DNA of 64,000 nucleotides from the NCBI GenBank assembly GCA_016779585.1, contig JADHNI010000006.1, positions 1-64,000 of the forward strand, read 5' to 3'. Position 1 is the stretch's first letter. Each line of letters starts with the position of its first letter. The DNA is from Pseudomonadales bacterium. Lineage in GTDB: Bacteria; Pseudomonadota; Gammaproteobacteria; Pseudomonadales; Azotimanducaceae. The translations under genes and the position numbers were made by a program. Positions 8,835 to 17,778 of this stretch are shown here, one piece after another. Under the pieces are notes generated by a model that saw nothing but the letters and a program-made list of their open reading frames with translations, was not told the DNA's origin and made no database searches.

Positions 8835-10097
8835 TTAGAACGGTTCGGGAGGCTCCGACAGCTTCGCGGTGCGGATCATGTTGTCATGGATCTGCACAAT
8901 CTCAATCCGGTATTCCCCAAGCGTAAAACAGATGTTTGCATCCGGAATCGTCTCCAGGTGTTCCGTAATCAGCCCATTCAAAGTCTTCGGACCATCGACG
9001 GGAAGCTCCCAGTCCAGGGTCCGGTTGATCAGCCTGATCTGCGTGCCGCCATCAATGAGGTAGGAACCATCTTCCTGAGGGTGGATGTCCACACTGGTGG
9101 ACGCAAGGTCCGTGGTGAAGTCGCCGACAATTTCCTCAAGGATGTCTTCTAAAGTTACGATTCCCTGGATATCACCGTATTCATCCACCACCATGGCGAT
9201 ACGCTCTTTTTCAGCCTGGAAGTTAATGAGCTGTGTCTCCAGTGGTGTACTTTCCGGTACGAAATAGGGATCGGTTGTTTCCTGCAGCAGTGCAGCCTTG
9301 CTGAGGTTGCCGTCAATAAGGAACCTGGCCGCGTTTCGGATGTGCAGCATGCCAATGATCCTGTCCACGTCTTCCTTGAACACGGGAAGCCTTGTGTGTT
9401 GCACGGAACGAATCTGCGCGACGATGTCCTCCATGTCGTCTTCGATATCGATACCTACAATTTCCGTTCTCGGAACCATGATGTCGTCCACGGTGACTTT
9501 TTCCAGGTCGAGCACGCCGAGCATCATGTCCTGGTGCTTACCGGCAACCTGGGAACCCTCGTGCACGACTGTCCTGAGTTCTTCGATGCTCAGGTGATCT
9601 TCACCAGCCTCGTCGTGGCGTACGCCGAACAACTGCAGCATGCCGTTGGCGATACCGTTCACCAGCCATACGAACGGGTAGGTGATCCAGAGCAGCGCCT
9701 GCAGCAGGTAGGAACTTGGCATTGCGATCTTTTCCGGATAGATAGCTGCAATGGTTTTTGGTGCTACCTCAGCAAAGATCAGAAACACGATGGTGCAGAT
9801 CACGGGCGCAACTGCCACACCGGCATCTCCCAGCAGGTCCAGTGCCAGCAGAGTTGCCAGTGAAGCCGCTGTAAAGTTGGCGAGGTTGTTTCCGATCAGG
9901 ATGACACCCAGAAGGCGGTCCGGCCTCTCCAGGAGTTTCTCAGCACGACGGGCGCCGCCGTGACCTTCTTTACTCAGGTGTTTAAGGCGATACCGGTTGA
10001 GAGCCATCATGGCGGTCTCGGAACCGGAGAAATATGCGGAGACAATAACTAGCAGGACTATGGAGCCGAATAAGACCCCGGTCGACGGATCGTCCAA
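8835..10097 (-). CDS. corB: CNNM/CorB-type membrane protein (DUF21, CBS pair, CorC_HlyC domain)
   Basis: A 420-residue inner-membrane protein. An N-terminal DUF21 transmembrane domain contains several hydrophobic helices and the conserved SGSETAMMALN near residue 25. Two CBS domains follow (IMVPRTEIVGID near 206; RIAMVVDEYGDIQGIVTLEDILEEIVGD near 295-325), then a C-terminal CorC_HlyC domain. CNNM/CorB proteins are linked to Mg2+ efflux or homeostasis. The neighbouring ypjD-like gene and divergent ffh reproduce the arrangement of E. coli yfjD-ypjD-ffh. ATG 10097 gives the expected length. Confidence 0.9.
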   Translation of the reverse strand: MDDPSTGVLFGSIVLLVIVSAYFSGSETAMMALNRYRLKHLSKEGHGGARRAEKLLERPDRLLGVILIGNNLANFTAASLATLLALDLLGDAGVAVAPVICTIVFLIFAEVAPKTIAAIYPEKIAMPSSYLLQALLWITYPFVWLVNGIANGMLQLFGVRHDEAGEDHLSIEELRTVVHEGSQVAGKHQDMMLGVLDLEKVTVDDIMVPRTEIVGIDIEDDMEDIVAQIRSVQHTRLPVFKEDVDRIIGMLHIRNAARFLIDGNLSKAALLQETTDPYFVPESTPLETQLINFQAEKERIAMVVDEYGDIQGIVTLEDILEEIVGDFTTDLASTSVDIHPQEDGSYLIDGGTQIRLINRTLDWELPVDGPKTLNGLITEHLETIPDANICFTLGEYRIEIVQIHDNMIRTAKLSEPPEPF

Positions 10098-10154
10098 ATA
10101 TGGAGACCTCGCAGTTGTGTGGGAATGCAGTTGTACGAATTCAGCGGGGGAGTG

Positions 10155-10955
10155 TCAAGCTCGACCCAAAATGACTTCGAGTACCAGTTTGCTGCCAAAG
10201 TATCCTAGCGCCAGGAGAATGAATCCGGCGAGTGCCCAGCGTGAAGCAATGGCGCCGCGCCAACCCAGCTTATGACGACCCCAAAGCAGAACGATGAATA
10301 CAAGCCAGGCCGCCAGGGTGATGACCGTGTGGTGAACCAGCCCTGGTCCTGACAGGTTTTCCAGGAAAACGAAACCTGACACGATACTGAGTGTCAGGAA
10401 CAGCAGGCCACCCCAGAGCATTTCGAACATAAGCTGTTCCATCGTTTCCAGCGGCGGCATGTTCCTGAGTACGACGATTTGATGGTGTCGCAGCAGGGTG
10501 TCGCCAAAGGAAAGGAGAACTGCCTGGACCGCCGCGATAGTCAGGATGGAATAGGCGATCACTGAAAGAACGATGTGGCTGAGTATCCCGGAGGTTATCT
10601 GTCCCCTGGGCGTGTAATCTCCGGCAAACACCAGGTCCATTAATATCGTGATGATTGCGATAGGAAAGATCACCAGGAACAGGTTGTCCAGCGGGCGCCT
10701 CAGGCTGCTCAGAAGTACCATCGCAACAATGGTTAGCGCCATCAGTGACAGCATCGGGTACAGACCCAGGTCATAGCCGCGACCTTCACCGACGAACCCG
10801 CTGTAGGTGGCAAACCCATGGCAGATAATTGCCACAGCAGCCAGGCCCTTGATCAGCCCGGCACTGTGCCTGCCTCTCAGGATGCTTTGCAGCTGCAGGC
10901 CCGTGGCGAGCAGGTAGCAGACGCAGGCTGTCGCACTTACGATCAGCGTGGGCAT
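10155..10955 (-). CDS. ypjD: CcsA/YpjD-type cytochrome-assembly-like membrane protein
   Basis: A 266-residue protein with about eight hydrophobic helices and the scattered histidines typical of the CcsA/CcmC/YpjD superfamily (ICHGFATY near 45, SHIVLSVIAYS near 125, HHTVITLAAW near 208, GRHKLGWRG near 226). Related proteins handle haem in cytochrome c maturation, but the role of YpjD itself is not established. ATG 10955 is 69 bp from the divergent ffh start, and the gene ends 57 bp before the corB-like gene, probably one transcript. Confidence 0.85.
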   Translation of the reverse strand: MPTLIVSATACVCYLLATGLQLQSILRGRHSAGLIKGLAAVAIICHGFATYSGFVGEGRGYDLGLYPMLSLMALTIVAMVLLSSLRRPLDNLFLVIFPIAIITILMDLVFAGDYTPRGQITSGILSHIVLSVIAYSILTIAAVQAVLLSFGDTLLRHHQIVVLRNMPPLETMEQLMFEMLWGGLLFLTLSIVSGFVFLENLSGPGLVHHTVITLAAWLVFIVLLWGRHKLGWRGAIASRWALAGFILLALGYFGSKLVLEVILGRA

Positions 10956-11024
10956 GTGTGGCGTATTTCCGAACTGTGGGATTCGTTATACTAGCCCACC
11001 CAGCGGTAACTTTCAGGTAGTTCA

Positions 11025-12398
11025 GTGTTTGAATCCCTAACGGAGCGTCTGGGCAAGACGCTCTCCAATATCACCGGCAAGGCAAGGCTGACTGAAGATA
11101 ATATCTCTGAGGCCCTGCGTGAGGTCCGTGTGGCACTGCTTGAAGCAGATGTGGCACTGCCTGTCGTTAAAGACTTTATTGCCAGTGTGAAGGAGCGGGC
11201 ACTGGGTACTGAGGTATCTTCCAGCCTCTCACCAGGCCAGGTCTTTATCCGCATTGTTAATGATGAGCTGGTGTCCATCATGGGTGCCGGGGAAGGTGAC
11301 CTGAACCTGGCGGTTCAGCCGCCGGCCGTCATTCTGATGGCGGGTCTGCAGGGTGCTGGTAAAACAACGTCCACCGCCAAGCTGGGTCGGTTTCTGAAAA
11401 ACCGTGTGCAGAAATCCGTCATGGTCGTGAGTACCGACGTCTATCGACCGGCGGCCATCGATCAGTTGCGCACCCTCGCTGAACAGGCGGAACTGAAATT
11501 CTTTGAGTCCAGAACTGACCAGAAACCGCTGGACATTGCCAAAGCTGCACTGTCCGAAGCAAAAAAACAGTTTGCGGATGTGCTCATCATCGATACCGCA
11601 GGTCGGCTGGGTATTGACGAGGAAATGATGCAGGAGATCAGGGATCTTTACGTGACCGTGTCTCCTGCAGAGACATTGTTCGTGGTCGATGCCCTGACTG
11701 GCCAGGATGCGGCCAATACGGCGAAGGCATTTTCCGATGTGTTACCCCTCACCGGTGTTGTCCTCACCAAGGCGGATGGCGATAGCCGGGGCGGTGCTGC
11801 ACTCTCCGTCAGGGCGGTCACCGGTAAACCCATCAAGTTCATGGCGGTGGGTGAAACCATCGAAGACCTGGATGTGTTCCATCCCGATCGTATTGCATCA
11901 CGGATCCTTGGCATGGGTGACGTGCTGTCCCTGATTGAGGAAGCCGAGCAGAAGGTCGACCAGAAAAAGGCGCGTAGGCTCGCCACCAAGCTGAAGAAAG
12001 GCAAGAGTTTCGACCTGGAGGATTTTCGCGACCAGATTCAGCAGATGAACAACATGGGTGGCCTTGCAGGCATGATGGACAAGCTGCCAGGTATGGGGCA
12101 GATGGCGCAGGCAGCGCAGCAACAGATGAGCGACAGGACTTTCGTCCAGATGGAAGCCATCATCAACTCCATGACGCCGGGAGAGCGGCGATTTCCTGAC
12201 AGGATCAACGGCTCCCGCAAAAAGCGTATTGCAGGTGGTTCGGGCACCCAGATCCAGGATGTGAACCGACTGCTGAAGCAGCACAAGCAGATGCAGAAAA
12301 TGATGAAGAAACTGGGCAAGAAAGGGGGCATGGCCAATATGATGCGTGGCATGGGTGGCATGATGCAGCCACCGGGCGGCGGATTCCCCGGGCGTTAA
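11025..12398 (+). CDS. ffh: Signal recognition particle protein Ffh
   Basis: The 457-residue SRP54 GTPase binds 4.5S RNA and signal sequences and targets ribosomes to FtsY. The N domain leads into the G domain, with P-loop GLQGAGKTTSTAKL near residue 107, DTAGR near 190 and TKADGDSRGGAALS near 247. The methionine-rich M domain follows (MGGLAGMMDKLPGMGQM near 345; tail with KKGGMANMMRGMGGMM). The start is GTG at 11025; MFESLTERL matches the family's N-terminus. A terminator-like stem lies 54 bp downstream. Confidence 0.98.
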   Translation: MFESLTERLGKTLSNITGKARLTEDNISEALREVRVALLEADVALPVVKDFIASVKERALGTEVSSSLSPGQVFIRIVNDELVSIMGAGEGDLNLAVQPPAVILMAGLQGAGKTTSTAKLGRFLKNRVQKSVMVVSTDVYRPAAIDQLRTLAEQAELKFFESRTDQKPLDIAKAALSEAKKQFADVLIIDTAGRLGIDEEMMQEIRDLYVTVSPAETLFVVDALTGQDAANTAKAFSDVLPLTGVVLTKADGDSRGGAALSVRAVTGKPIKFMAVGETIEDLDVFHPDRIASRILGMGDVLSLIEEAEQKVDQKKARRLATKLKKGKSFDLEDFRDQIQQMNNMGGLAGMMDKLPGMGQMAQAAQQQMSDRTFVQMEAIINSMTPGERRFPDRINGSRKKRIAGGSGTQIQDVNRLLKQHKQMQKMMKKLGKKGGMANMMRGMGGMMQPPGGGFPGR

Positions 12399-12451
12399 AG
12401 TCAAATATCCCTTTATAAACAGTAAGTTAAACTCGGCCTGAGGCGCCCCCG

Positions 12452-12477
12452 CCAGAGATGAAACTCTGGTTTTATTT
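12452..12477 (+). terminator. Weak intrinsic terminator after ffh
   Basis: CCAGAG (12452-12457) pairs with CTCTGG (12464-12469) around a 6-nt loop and is followed by TTTTATTT. The stem is only 6 bp, so read-through into the rpsP operon is possible. Confidence 0.55.
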
Positions 12478-12511
12478 CCGGATTCTTTCCCGTACAATAC
12501 GGCCCCTTTCG

Positions 12512-12548
12512 GCCTGCCCGGCAGCCAGATCGTGCTCGTCTGGCAGGC
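12512..12548 (+). promoter_or_regulatory. Leader hairpin upstream of rpsP
   Basis: GCCTGCC (12512-12518) pairs with GGCAGGC (12542-12548) and encloses a smaller AGA/TCT pairing. A TACAAT -10-like box lies just upstream at 12493-12498, so this would be the 5' leader of the rpsP transcript. Whether it regulates the operon is unknown. Confidence 0.45.
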
Positions 12549-12582
12549 TTTCGAAGCAAAATTATTAAAGGAAAACAAATAG

Positions 12583-12858
12583 ATGGTCACTATTCGCCTG
12601 GCGAGAGGTGGTAGCAAGAAGCGTCCCCACTATCACATTAATGTGGCTGACCGACGTGTGTCCCGTGATGGCAGGTTCATCGAGCGTATTGGATTCTTCA
12701 ATCCGATCGCACGTGGTGCTGAAGAAGGTACTCGAGTTGATCTGGAAAGGTTCGATTACTGGGTTCGCCAGGGTGCGCAGGTATCAGATCGCGTGAATAA
12801 ACTGGTTAAGGATTACCGCAAGTCAACCGCGGGTACCACCAGCGAGGAAGCGGCGTAA
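12583..12858 (+). CDS. rpsP: Ribosomal protein S16
   Basis: The 91-residue small-subunit protein begins [20 protein letters not shown], the S16 signature, and continues [17 protein letters not shown]. It has a short Ser/Thr/Glu-rich tail. It is the first gene of the conserved rpsP-rimM-trmD-rplS operon. AAAGGA precedes the ATG at a good distance. Confidence 0.98.
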   Translation: MVTIRLARGGSKKRPHYHINVADRRVSRDGRFIERIGFFNPIARGAEEGTRVDLERFDYWVRQGAQVSDRVNKLVKDYRKSTAGTTSEEAA

Positions 12859-12895
12859 CTCTTTCCAGCTCACTAAAAGGGGCTCACGTTCCGTG

Positions 12896-13411
12896 ATGGA
12901 AGAACTGCGTCTTGGCAGTATCAACGGCAGTCACGGGATCAAGGGTTGGGTAAAGGTCTTTTCCTATACCGATCCGATGGAAGCAATTTTCGATTACTCC
13001 CCCTGGATTCTTAAGAAAGGGAGAGAAATCAAAGAAGTTAAAGTCAGCAAGGGTCAGGTCAGCGGAAAACGCCTGATCGCCCAGTTGGAAGATGTGGACT
13101 CAAGAAGTGCAGCTGACGCGTTGATTGGGTATGAGATCCATATTGCGCAGGACGCGCTGCCCGGGCTGGAAGAGGGCGAGTACTACTGGTACCAGCTGGA
13201 AGGACTCAAAGTCAGGGACGAGAGAGGTACGGTGTTTGGCCAGGTTGACCATATGCTGGAAACCGGCGCCAACGACGTCATGGTGGTGAAGCCAACGGAC
13301 GAAAGCGTGGATGATCAGGAACGGCTGATCCCTTTTGTATATGAAGGGGTCGTGATTGCGGTCGATCAGGCAGCTGGAGAGATAGTGGTCGACTGGCAGG
13401 TCGATTATTGA
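12896..13411 (+). CDS. rimM: Ribosome maturation factor RimM
   Basis: The 171-residue protein assists maturation of the 30S head and binds S19. The N-terminal RimM domain has LGSINGSHGIKGWVKVFSYTDP, and the PRC-barrel half has YYWYQLEGLKVRDERGTVFGQV. ATG 12896 is preferred; the adjacent GTG at 12893 would add one residue. It lies between rpsP and trmD with short spacers, as is nearly universal in Gammaproteobacteria. Confidence 0.97.
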   Translation: MEELRLGSINGSHGIKGWVKVFSYTDPMEAIFDYSPWILKKGREIKEVKVSKGQVSGKRLIAQLEDVDSRSAADALIGYEIHIAQDALPGLEEGEYYWYQLEGLKVRDERGTVFGQVDHMLETGANDVMVVKPTDESVDDQERLIPFVYEGVVIAVDQAAGEIVVDWQVDY

Positions 13412-13439
13412 TCTTTAAGTAGAAGGGGAGAGAAGGCCC

Positions 13440-14192
13440 ATGTGGATAGGTGTCGTCTCATTGTTCCCCGAGATGTTTGAAGCCGTTTCTGGTTCAGGGA
13501 TCACGCGCAGGGCGATTGAAGGCGAACTTCTCGAGCTGCAGACCTGGAACCCGAGGGAATTTGCCACAGACAGGCATCGAACCGTGGACGACAAGCCTTA
13601 CGGCGGCGGTCCGGGGATGCTCATGAAAGTGGAGCCGTTGAAAGCGGCTATAGACGCAGCGAAAGCGGAAGCGAGGTCGACACCCTGCAAGGTGATCTAC
13701 CTGTCTCCCCAGGGAGTGCCTTTAACCCAGGCAAAACTGGAGGAGTTGGCCATACAGGAATCATTAATCCTGGTGGCTGGAAGATATGAAGGTATCGATG
13801 AAAGACTGCTTCAGTCGGTCATCGATGAGGAAGTCTCCATCGGTGACTATGTCCTGAGTGGAGGTGAGCTGCCTGCAATGGTGCTGATTGACGGAATAAC
13901 ACGTCTTTTACCCGGCGCAGTCGGTGACAGGGAATCTGTCGAGCAGGATTCGTTTTCTAGCGGTCTGCTGGACTATCCCCAGTACACCAGGCCCGAGACA
14001 GTTGATGGCCTCGAGGTACCTGAAGTACTGATGAGCGGCGATCATGAAAAGATTGCCAGGTGGCGCAGGATGCAGGCGCTGGGCAGAACGTTTGAACGAC
14101 GACCGGATCTTGTGTCTGATCGATCGCTCACCGATGAAGAGCAACAGTTAATAAGAGAGTATCTTGCGTTAGGCGAGACGAAAGGAACTTGA
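13440..14192 (+). CDS. trmD: tRNA (guanine-N1-)-methyltransferase TrmD
   Basis: This 250-residue SPOUT methyltransferase makes m1G37 in tRNAs reading CNN codons, preventing frameshifting. The start [16 protein letters not shown] and motifs [14 protein letters not shown] near residue 50, [13 protein letters not shown] near 110 and [14 protein letters not shown] near 133 are diagnostic of the trefoil knot that binds SAM. It begins at ATG 13440 after a purine-rich GGGAGAGAAGG and ends two bases before rplS. Confidence 0.98.
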   Translation: MWIGVVSLFPEMFEAVSGSGITRRAIEGELLELQTWNPREFATDRHRTVDDKPYGGGPGMLMKVEPLKAAIDAAKAEARSTPCKVIYLSPQGVPLTQAKLEELAIQESLILVAGRYEGIDERLLQSVIDEEVSIGDYVLSGGELPAMVLIDGITRLLPGAVGDRESVEQDSFSSGLLDYPQYTRPETVDGLEVPEVLMSGDHEKIARWRRMQALGRTFERRPDLVSDRSLTDEEQQLIREYLALGETKGT

Positions 14193-14193
14193 A

Positions 14194-14544
14194 ATGAAAA
14201 ACAAGATTATCGAACAGATCGAGAATGCACAGCTGAAGGCTGATGTGCCCGAGTTCAGTGCCGGGGATACCGTCGTGGTGCAGGTTCGTGTTGTGGAAGG
14301 CACCCGCGAGCGTCTGCAGGCATACGAGGGTGTGGTTATTGCCAAGCGCAACCGTGGCCTGAATTCAGCGTTCACCGTTCGCAAGATATCCCACGGCGTT
14401 GGCGTTGAGCGAACTTTCCAGACACACAGCCCGCTGATTGACAGCATCACGGTTAAACGCCGCGGTGATGTTCGCAAGTCCAAGCTCTATTACCTGAGAG
14501 AGCGCAGCGGACGTTCAGCGCGAATCAAGGAAAAGCTGAACTAA
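14194..14544 (+). CDS. rplS: Ribosomal protein L19
   Basis: This 116-residue large-subunit protein lies at the 30S/50S interface. It shows the L19 core [20 protein letters not shown] and the tail [19 protein letters not shown]. It is the last gene of the rpsP operon and is followed by a strong terminator. It begins one base after the trmD stop. Confidence 0.98.
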   Translation: MKNKIIEQIENAQLKADVPEFSAGDTVVVQVRVVEGTRERLQAYEGVVIAKRNRGLNSAFTVRKISHGVGVERTFQTHSPLIDSITVKRRGDVRKSKLYYLRERSGRSARIKEKLN

Positions 14545-14568
14545 AGTCAGTTCCAGTGACACAAAAAA

Positions 14569-14592
14569 GCCCGACCTATGTCGGGCTTTTTT
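14569..14592 (+). terminator. Intrinsic terminator of the rpsP-rplS operon
   Basis: GCCCGAC (14569-14575) pairs with GTCGGGC (14580-14586) around CTAT and is followed by six Ts. The stem is preceded by a run of As, so it may also work on the opposite strand. Confidence 0.93.
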
Positions 14593-14594
14593 GT

Positions 14595-14669
14595 GGGGAC
14601 AGTTTACTTTTATCGCTTTTTGGGGACAGTTTACTTCAATGAATCCATCAAAAAAGTAAACTGTCCCCA
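14595..14669. repeat. REP-like element with three GGGGACAGTTTACTT copies, abutting the xerD start
   Basis: GGGGACAGTTTACTT occurs directly at 14595-14609 and 14622-14636. Its reverse complement occurs at 14654-14668. The second and third copies form a 16-bp stem (14621-14636 with 14654-14669) around a 17-nt loop. Its last base immediately precedes the A of the xerD ATG. Sequences of this kind are seen as dispersed palindromes linked to RAYT-type transposases in Gammaproteobacteria; that link is from recall. It displaces any normal Shine-Dalgarno site for xerD. Confidence 0.75.
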
Positions 14670-15578
14670 ATGCCGCGGCCCGATGACCACAACCAGGTTC
14701 TGATAGAACGATTCCTTGATTCTCTCTGGCTCGAAAAAGGGCTGAGTGAAAATACGCTCAAAGCCTATCGCCAGGACCTGCAGGGGTTCACAGCCTGGCT
14801 ACATGAATCCGGAGCCCAGATAGACAAGGTCAGACGAGAGGACGTTCTGCGTTACCTCGCTTACAGGATGGAAAGGGGGCTGAAGGCTCGCTCCACAGCA
14901 CGGAGCCTGTCCTGCCTACGTGCGCTCTACCGGTATCTGCTGCGCGAAAAAGTCCTGAGCGAAGATCCTACCCTGAGAGTGGAAAACCCAAAGCTGGGCA
15001 GGCCACTTCCCGACACATTAACGGAACAGGATGTGGAGAGACTCCTGGCAGCACCGGATATCGATACTGCAATCGGTATGCGTGATCGCACCATGCTGGA
15101 AGTGCTGTACGCCTGTGGGCTTCGGGTCAGTGAACTGACGGGCCTTCGTTTAAGTGAAATCAACCTGCGCCAGGGTGTGATCAGAATCATCGGCAAGGGG
15201 TCCAAAGAACGCCTGGTTCCTATGGGGGAAGAAGCCATCGACTGGCTGAGCCGTTATCTGGAGGGTGCCAGGCAAGAACTGTTGAAGCAGAACCTGATTG
15301 AGGACACGGTTTTTCCGTCGAATCGCGGCGTGCCTATGACGCGCCAGACTTTCTGGCATCGCATTCGGCAACATGCCCGGACCGCAGGTATTGAGAAGAA
15401 ACTCTCTCCGCACACGCTTCGGCATGCGTTTGCCACCCACCTTCTGAATCATGGCGCAGATCTGCGCGTGGTGCAGCTACTGCTTGGTCACTCTGACCTG
15501 TCGACGACCCAGATCTATACTCACGTGGCACAGCACCGGATGAAAGAGCTGCACCAGATGCACCATCCACGGGGGTAA
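14670..15578 (+). CDS. xerD: Site-specific tyrosine recombinase XerD
   Basis: The 302-residue recombinase works with XerC at dif under FtsK control to resolve chromosome dimers. The N-terminal SAM-like core-binding domain (FLDSLWLEKGLSENTLKAYRQDL) precedes the catalytic domain: Arg in CGLRVSELTGL near 152, Lys in GKGSKERLVP near 176, HTLRHAFATHLL near 248-251, LGHSD near 274 and the nucleophile Tyr in TQIYTHV near 283. All are intact. XerD rather than XerC is supported by the match to E. coli XerD and by dsbC downstream. The ATG sits directly on a REP-like hairpin and lacks a visible Shine-Dalgarno site. Confidence 0.95.
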   Translation: MPRPDDHNQVLIERFLDSLWLEKGLSENTLKAYRQDLQGFTAWLHESGAQIDKVRREDVLRYLAYRMERGLKARSTARSLSCLRALYRYLLREKVLSEDPTLRVENPKLGRPLPDTLTEQDVERLLAAPDIDTAIGMRDRTMLEVLYACGLRVSELTGLRLSEINLRQGVIRIIGKGSKERLVPMGEEAIDWLSRYLEGARQELLKQNLIEDTVFPSNRGVPMTRQTFWHRIRQHARTAGIEKKLSPHTLRHAFATHLLNHGADLRVVQLLLGHSDLSTTQIYTHVAQHRMKELHQMHHPRG

Positions 15579-15665
15579 ATGCCCCAACTGAGGGAACCTT
15601 TCGTTGCAGTGTCGGGTCTGTTCATGCAGACTCGCACCAAATTACCGTCAGAAAGCACGAGATTT

Positions 15666-16427
15666 ATGCAAAAACTTTTCCTATCATCCCTGCTAGCCGG
15701 GTTCCTGATGCTGCCTCTGGTGCCAGCATTAAGTGCGGAGAGCGCTGAGAGCAATTCAGGCATGCTGTCTGTTGAAGCCGCGAGAGCGAAATTGTTGCAT
15801 GCTAGACCTAACCTGCGGATTAGTGACATCAGCATAAGTAGCCTTCCTGGTTTCTTTGAAGTCGTGATCCAGGGCGGCACGATCCTCTATATGGATGGCC
15901 AGGCGGATTTCTTTATCGCTGGTGACCTGTTTTTCGTTCGGCCCAGTGGCCTGGTGAATGCAACGGAACTAGCACGAACCGACAAGCGTCGTCAGCTGCT
16001 GCAGTCCCTGGATGAAGAAGATATGGTGGTTTTTGCGCCAGTTGAGGGTGAAATCAAGGCAACCATTACGGTGTTTACCGATATTGACTGCGGCTATTGT
16101 CGCAAGCTGCACCAGGAAGTTCCCGAGCTGAACGATCTCGGTGTTTCCGTTCGCTACCTGGCCTATCCCAGGGCGGGAGTGGGGTCAGCTTCCTACGATA
16201 AAATTGTTTCCGCCTGGTGTGCGGATAATCCGAAAGTGGCGCTAACTTTGGCCAAGGCGGGTCAGGAAATTTCACCGAAGACCTGCGAAAACCCGGTCGC
16301 AGCGCACTACAACATGGGTGGTGACTTCGGTGTTTCAGGAACGCCGGCGATCATTTACGAAGACGGTACGCTTCAGCCTGGATACCTGCCGGCAGCCCAG
16401 CTGGCGCAGCGACTTGGTATTAACTGA
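15666..16427 (+). CDS. dsbC: Periplasmic disulfide isomerase DsbC
   Basis: A 253-residue protein with an N-terminal signal peptide (MQKLFLSSLLAGFLMLPLV, cleavage near ALSA-ES), an N-terminal dimerisation domain and a thioredoxin fold with active site CGYC in DIDCGYCRKLH. The cis-proline loop is GTPAIIYEDG. It rearranges wrong disulfides in exported proteins and is kept reduced by DsbD. ATG 15666 was chosen because the signal peptide begins there; the frame is open back to 15579, directly after xerD. The xerD-dsbC pair is conserved in Pseudomonas and enterics. Confidence 0.95.
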   Translation: MQKLFLSSLLAGFLMLPLVPALSAESAESNSGMLSVEAARAKLLHARPNLRISDISISSLPGFFEVVIQGGTILYMDGQADFFIAGDLFFVRPSGLVNATELARTDKRRQLLQSLDEEDMVVFAPVEGEIKATITVFTDIDCGYCRKLHQEVPELNDLGVSVRYLAYPRAGVGSASYDKIVSAWCADNPKVALTLAKAGQEISPKTCENPVAAHYNMGGDFGVSGTPAIIYEDGTLQPGYLPAAQLAQRLGIN

Positions 16428-16440
16428 TCAATCCTGAGAC

Positions 16441-17727
16441 ATGAGCGACTCGCGGGCTGCTCGTCACGCCGAGCAGCGCTACGATATTTTTGTACAGCGT
16501 AACCTGACGCGTAATTTCTTTACGCTGCTTGTACATGGCATGCTCGGCCAGACCGGTTTGCGGTTTATCAATGCACCTACCTTTATTCCCGCCTATATCC
16601 TGATGCTGTCTGGTGGGTCCAATTTCATGGTAGGGCTCGCGCTCTCCCTGGAAGGCCTCGGCATGATGCTGACACCCATGATCAGTGCCAACCTGATATC
16701 ACACCGTCGAAGAGTTCTACCCATAGGATTCGCAGTTGGCGCATCCATGCGGGTCTGTGTCCTCTTCATGGGCCTGGCTGGTCTATTTTTTACTGAAAAC
16801 ACCACGCTGATCATCGTCGTCTGCCTGATGGGGCTTTTCGGTATCTTCGAAGGAATGCAGGGAGTGATCTTCAACTACCTGATGTCAAAGACAATCCCGG
16901 TGTCCAAGCGGGGTCGACTCACGGGCATGAGAAACTTTCTCGCTGGCATCATTTCCGCTGGCGTTGCCTACATCGGCGGTACCTTCCTGATCGGTGAAGA
17001 ATCCACCATGGCAGGCTACTCATGGACCTTTATTCTCGCCTTCGTGTTAACGGCCACCGGTCTGGCAACGCTGTTGGCGATAAAGGAGCCAGAGCCACCA
17101 ACGGTACGGCCACCGACTTCACTAGGACAACAGCTTCGCGAGATTCCTGAGTTGCTTCGTTCGGACCATACCTTTACCCGTTACTTCATTGCCCGGGCCA
17201 TCGCCACGATGGGGCGCATGGCAATGCCGTTTTATATTCTCTATGCGGGAGCCTCGATTGGCCTGACGGGTGTCACGCTGGGTATTGTGACCTTTGCATT
17301 TACGATATCAGGGACCATATCCAATCTCATCTGGGGTGTGATTGCTGATTCAAAGGGTTTCAGGCTGGTGTTCCTGCTTTCCTGTCTGCTCTGGATCTTG
17401 TCATCCGCGTTATTGATGGTGGCGCCAACATTTATCCTGACAGTCATTGTGTTCGCGGGTATCGGTGCTGCTCACCAGGGGTTTGAGAATTCCTCGCGTA
17501 ATATTGTTCTGGAGTTCGGCGACCGTGAAAACCGGCCGACCCGGATTGCAATTGCCAATACGGTAGCCCAGATTGCCGGCGCTATTGGTCCTCTGCTGGG
17601 CGGGGTCATGGCAACAATGCTGGGTTACGAGTCGGTGTTTGTTACAGCCATCGTCTTCCTGTTTATAGGTGCCATGATGGTTCAGGTTTATGTTCCTGAA
17701 CCAAGGCATTCTGCTACCGGAACCTAG
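16441..17727 (+). CDS. Major facilitator superfamily transporter
   Basis: A 428-residue membrane protein with about twelve hydrophobic helices in two halves separated by a polar loop near residue 215 (IKEPEPPTVRPPTSLGQQ). Between helices 4 and 5 the loop PVSKRGRLTGMRNF is consistent with MFS. No substrate-specific motif was recognised. It starts 13 bp after dsbC and is probably cotranscribed. It ends just before the promoter of the alanine-rich leader, so it could exchange an amino acid or related metabolite, but that is a guess from position only. Confidence 0.8.
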   Translation: MSDSRAARHAEQRYDIFVQRNLTRNFFTLLVHGMLGQTGLRFINAPTFIPAYILMLSGGSNFMVGLALSLEGLGMMLTPMISANLISHRRRVLPIGFAVGASMRVCVLFMGLAGLFFTENTTLIIVVCLMGLFGIFEGMQGVIFNYLMSKTIPVSKRGRLTGMRNFLAGIISAGVAYIGGTFLIGEESTMAGYSWTFILAFVLTATGLATLLAIKEPEPPTVRPPTSLGQQLREIPELLRSDHTFTRYFIARAIATMGRMAMPFYILYAGASIGLTGVTLGIVTFAFTISGTISNLIWGVIADSKGFRLVFLLSCLLWILSSALLMVAPTFILTVIVFAGIGAAHQGFENSSRNIVLEFGDRENRPTRIAIANTVAQIAGAIGPLLGGVMATMLGYESVFVTAIVFLFIGAMMVQVYVPEPRHSATGT

Positions 17728-17741
17728 AACAGGAACTGCTA

Positions 17742-17770
17742 TCGACGTAGCCATATCACTTGGGTAATAT
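17742..17770 (+). promoter_or_regulatory. Sigma-70 promoter of the alaC leader transcript
   Basis: TCGACG (17742-17747; four matches to TTGACA) and TAATAT (17765-17770) are separated by exactly 17 bp. The predicted start, 7-9 bases after the -10 box, falls at 17777-17779, on or beside the A of the leader-peptide ATG. The leader would therefore be translated from a leaderless or nearly leaderless RNA. Confidence 0.7.
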
Positions 17771-17778
17771 GTCGCCCC

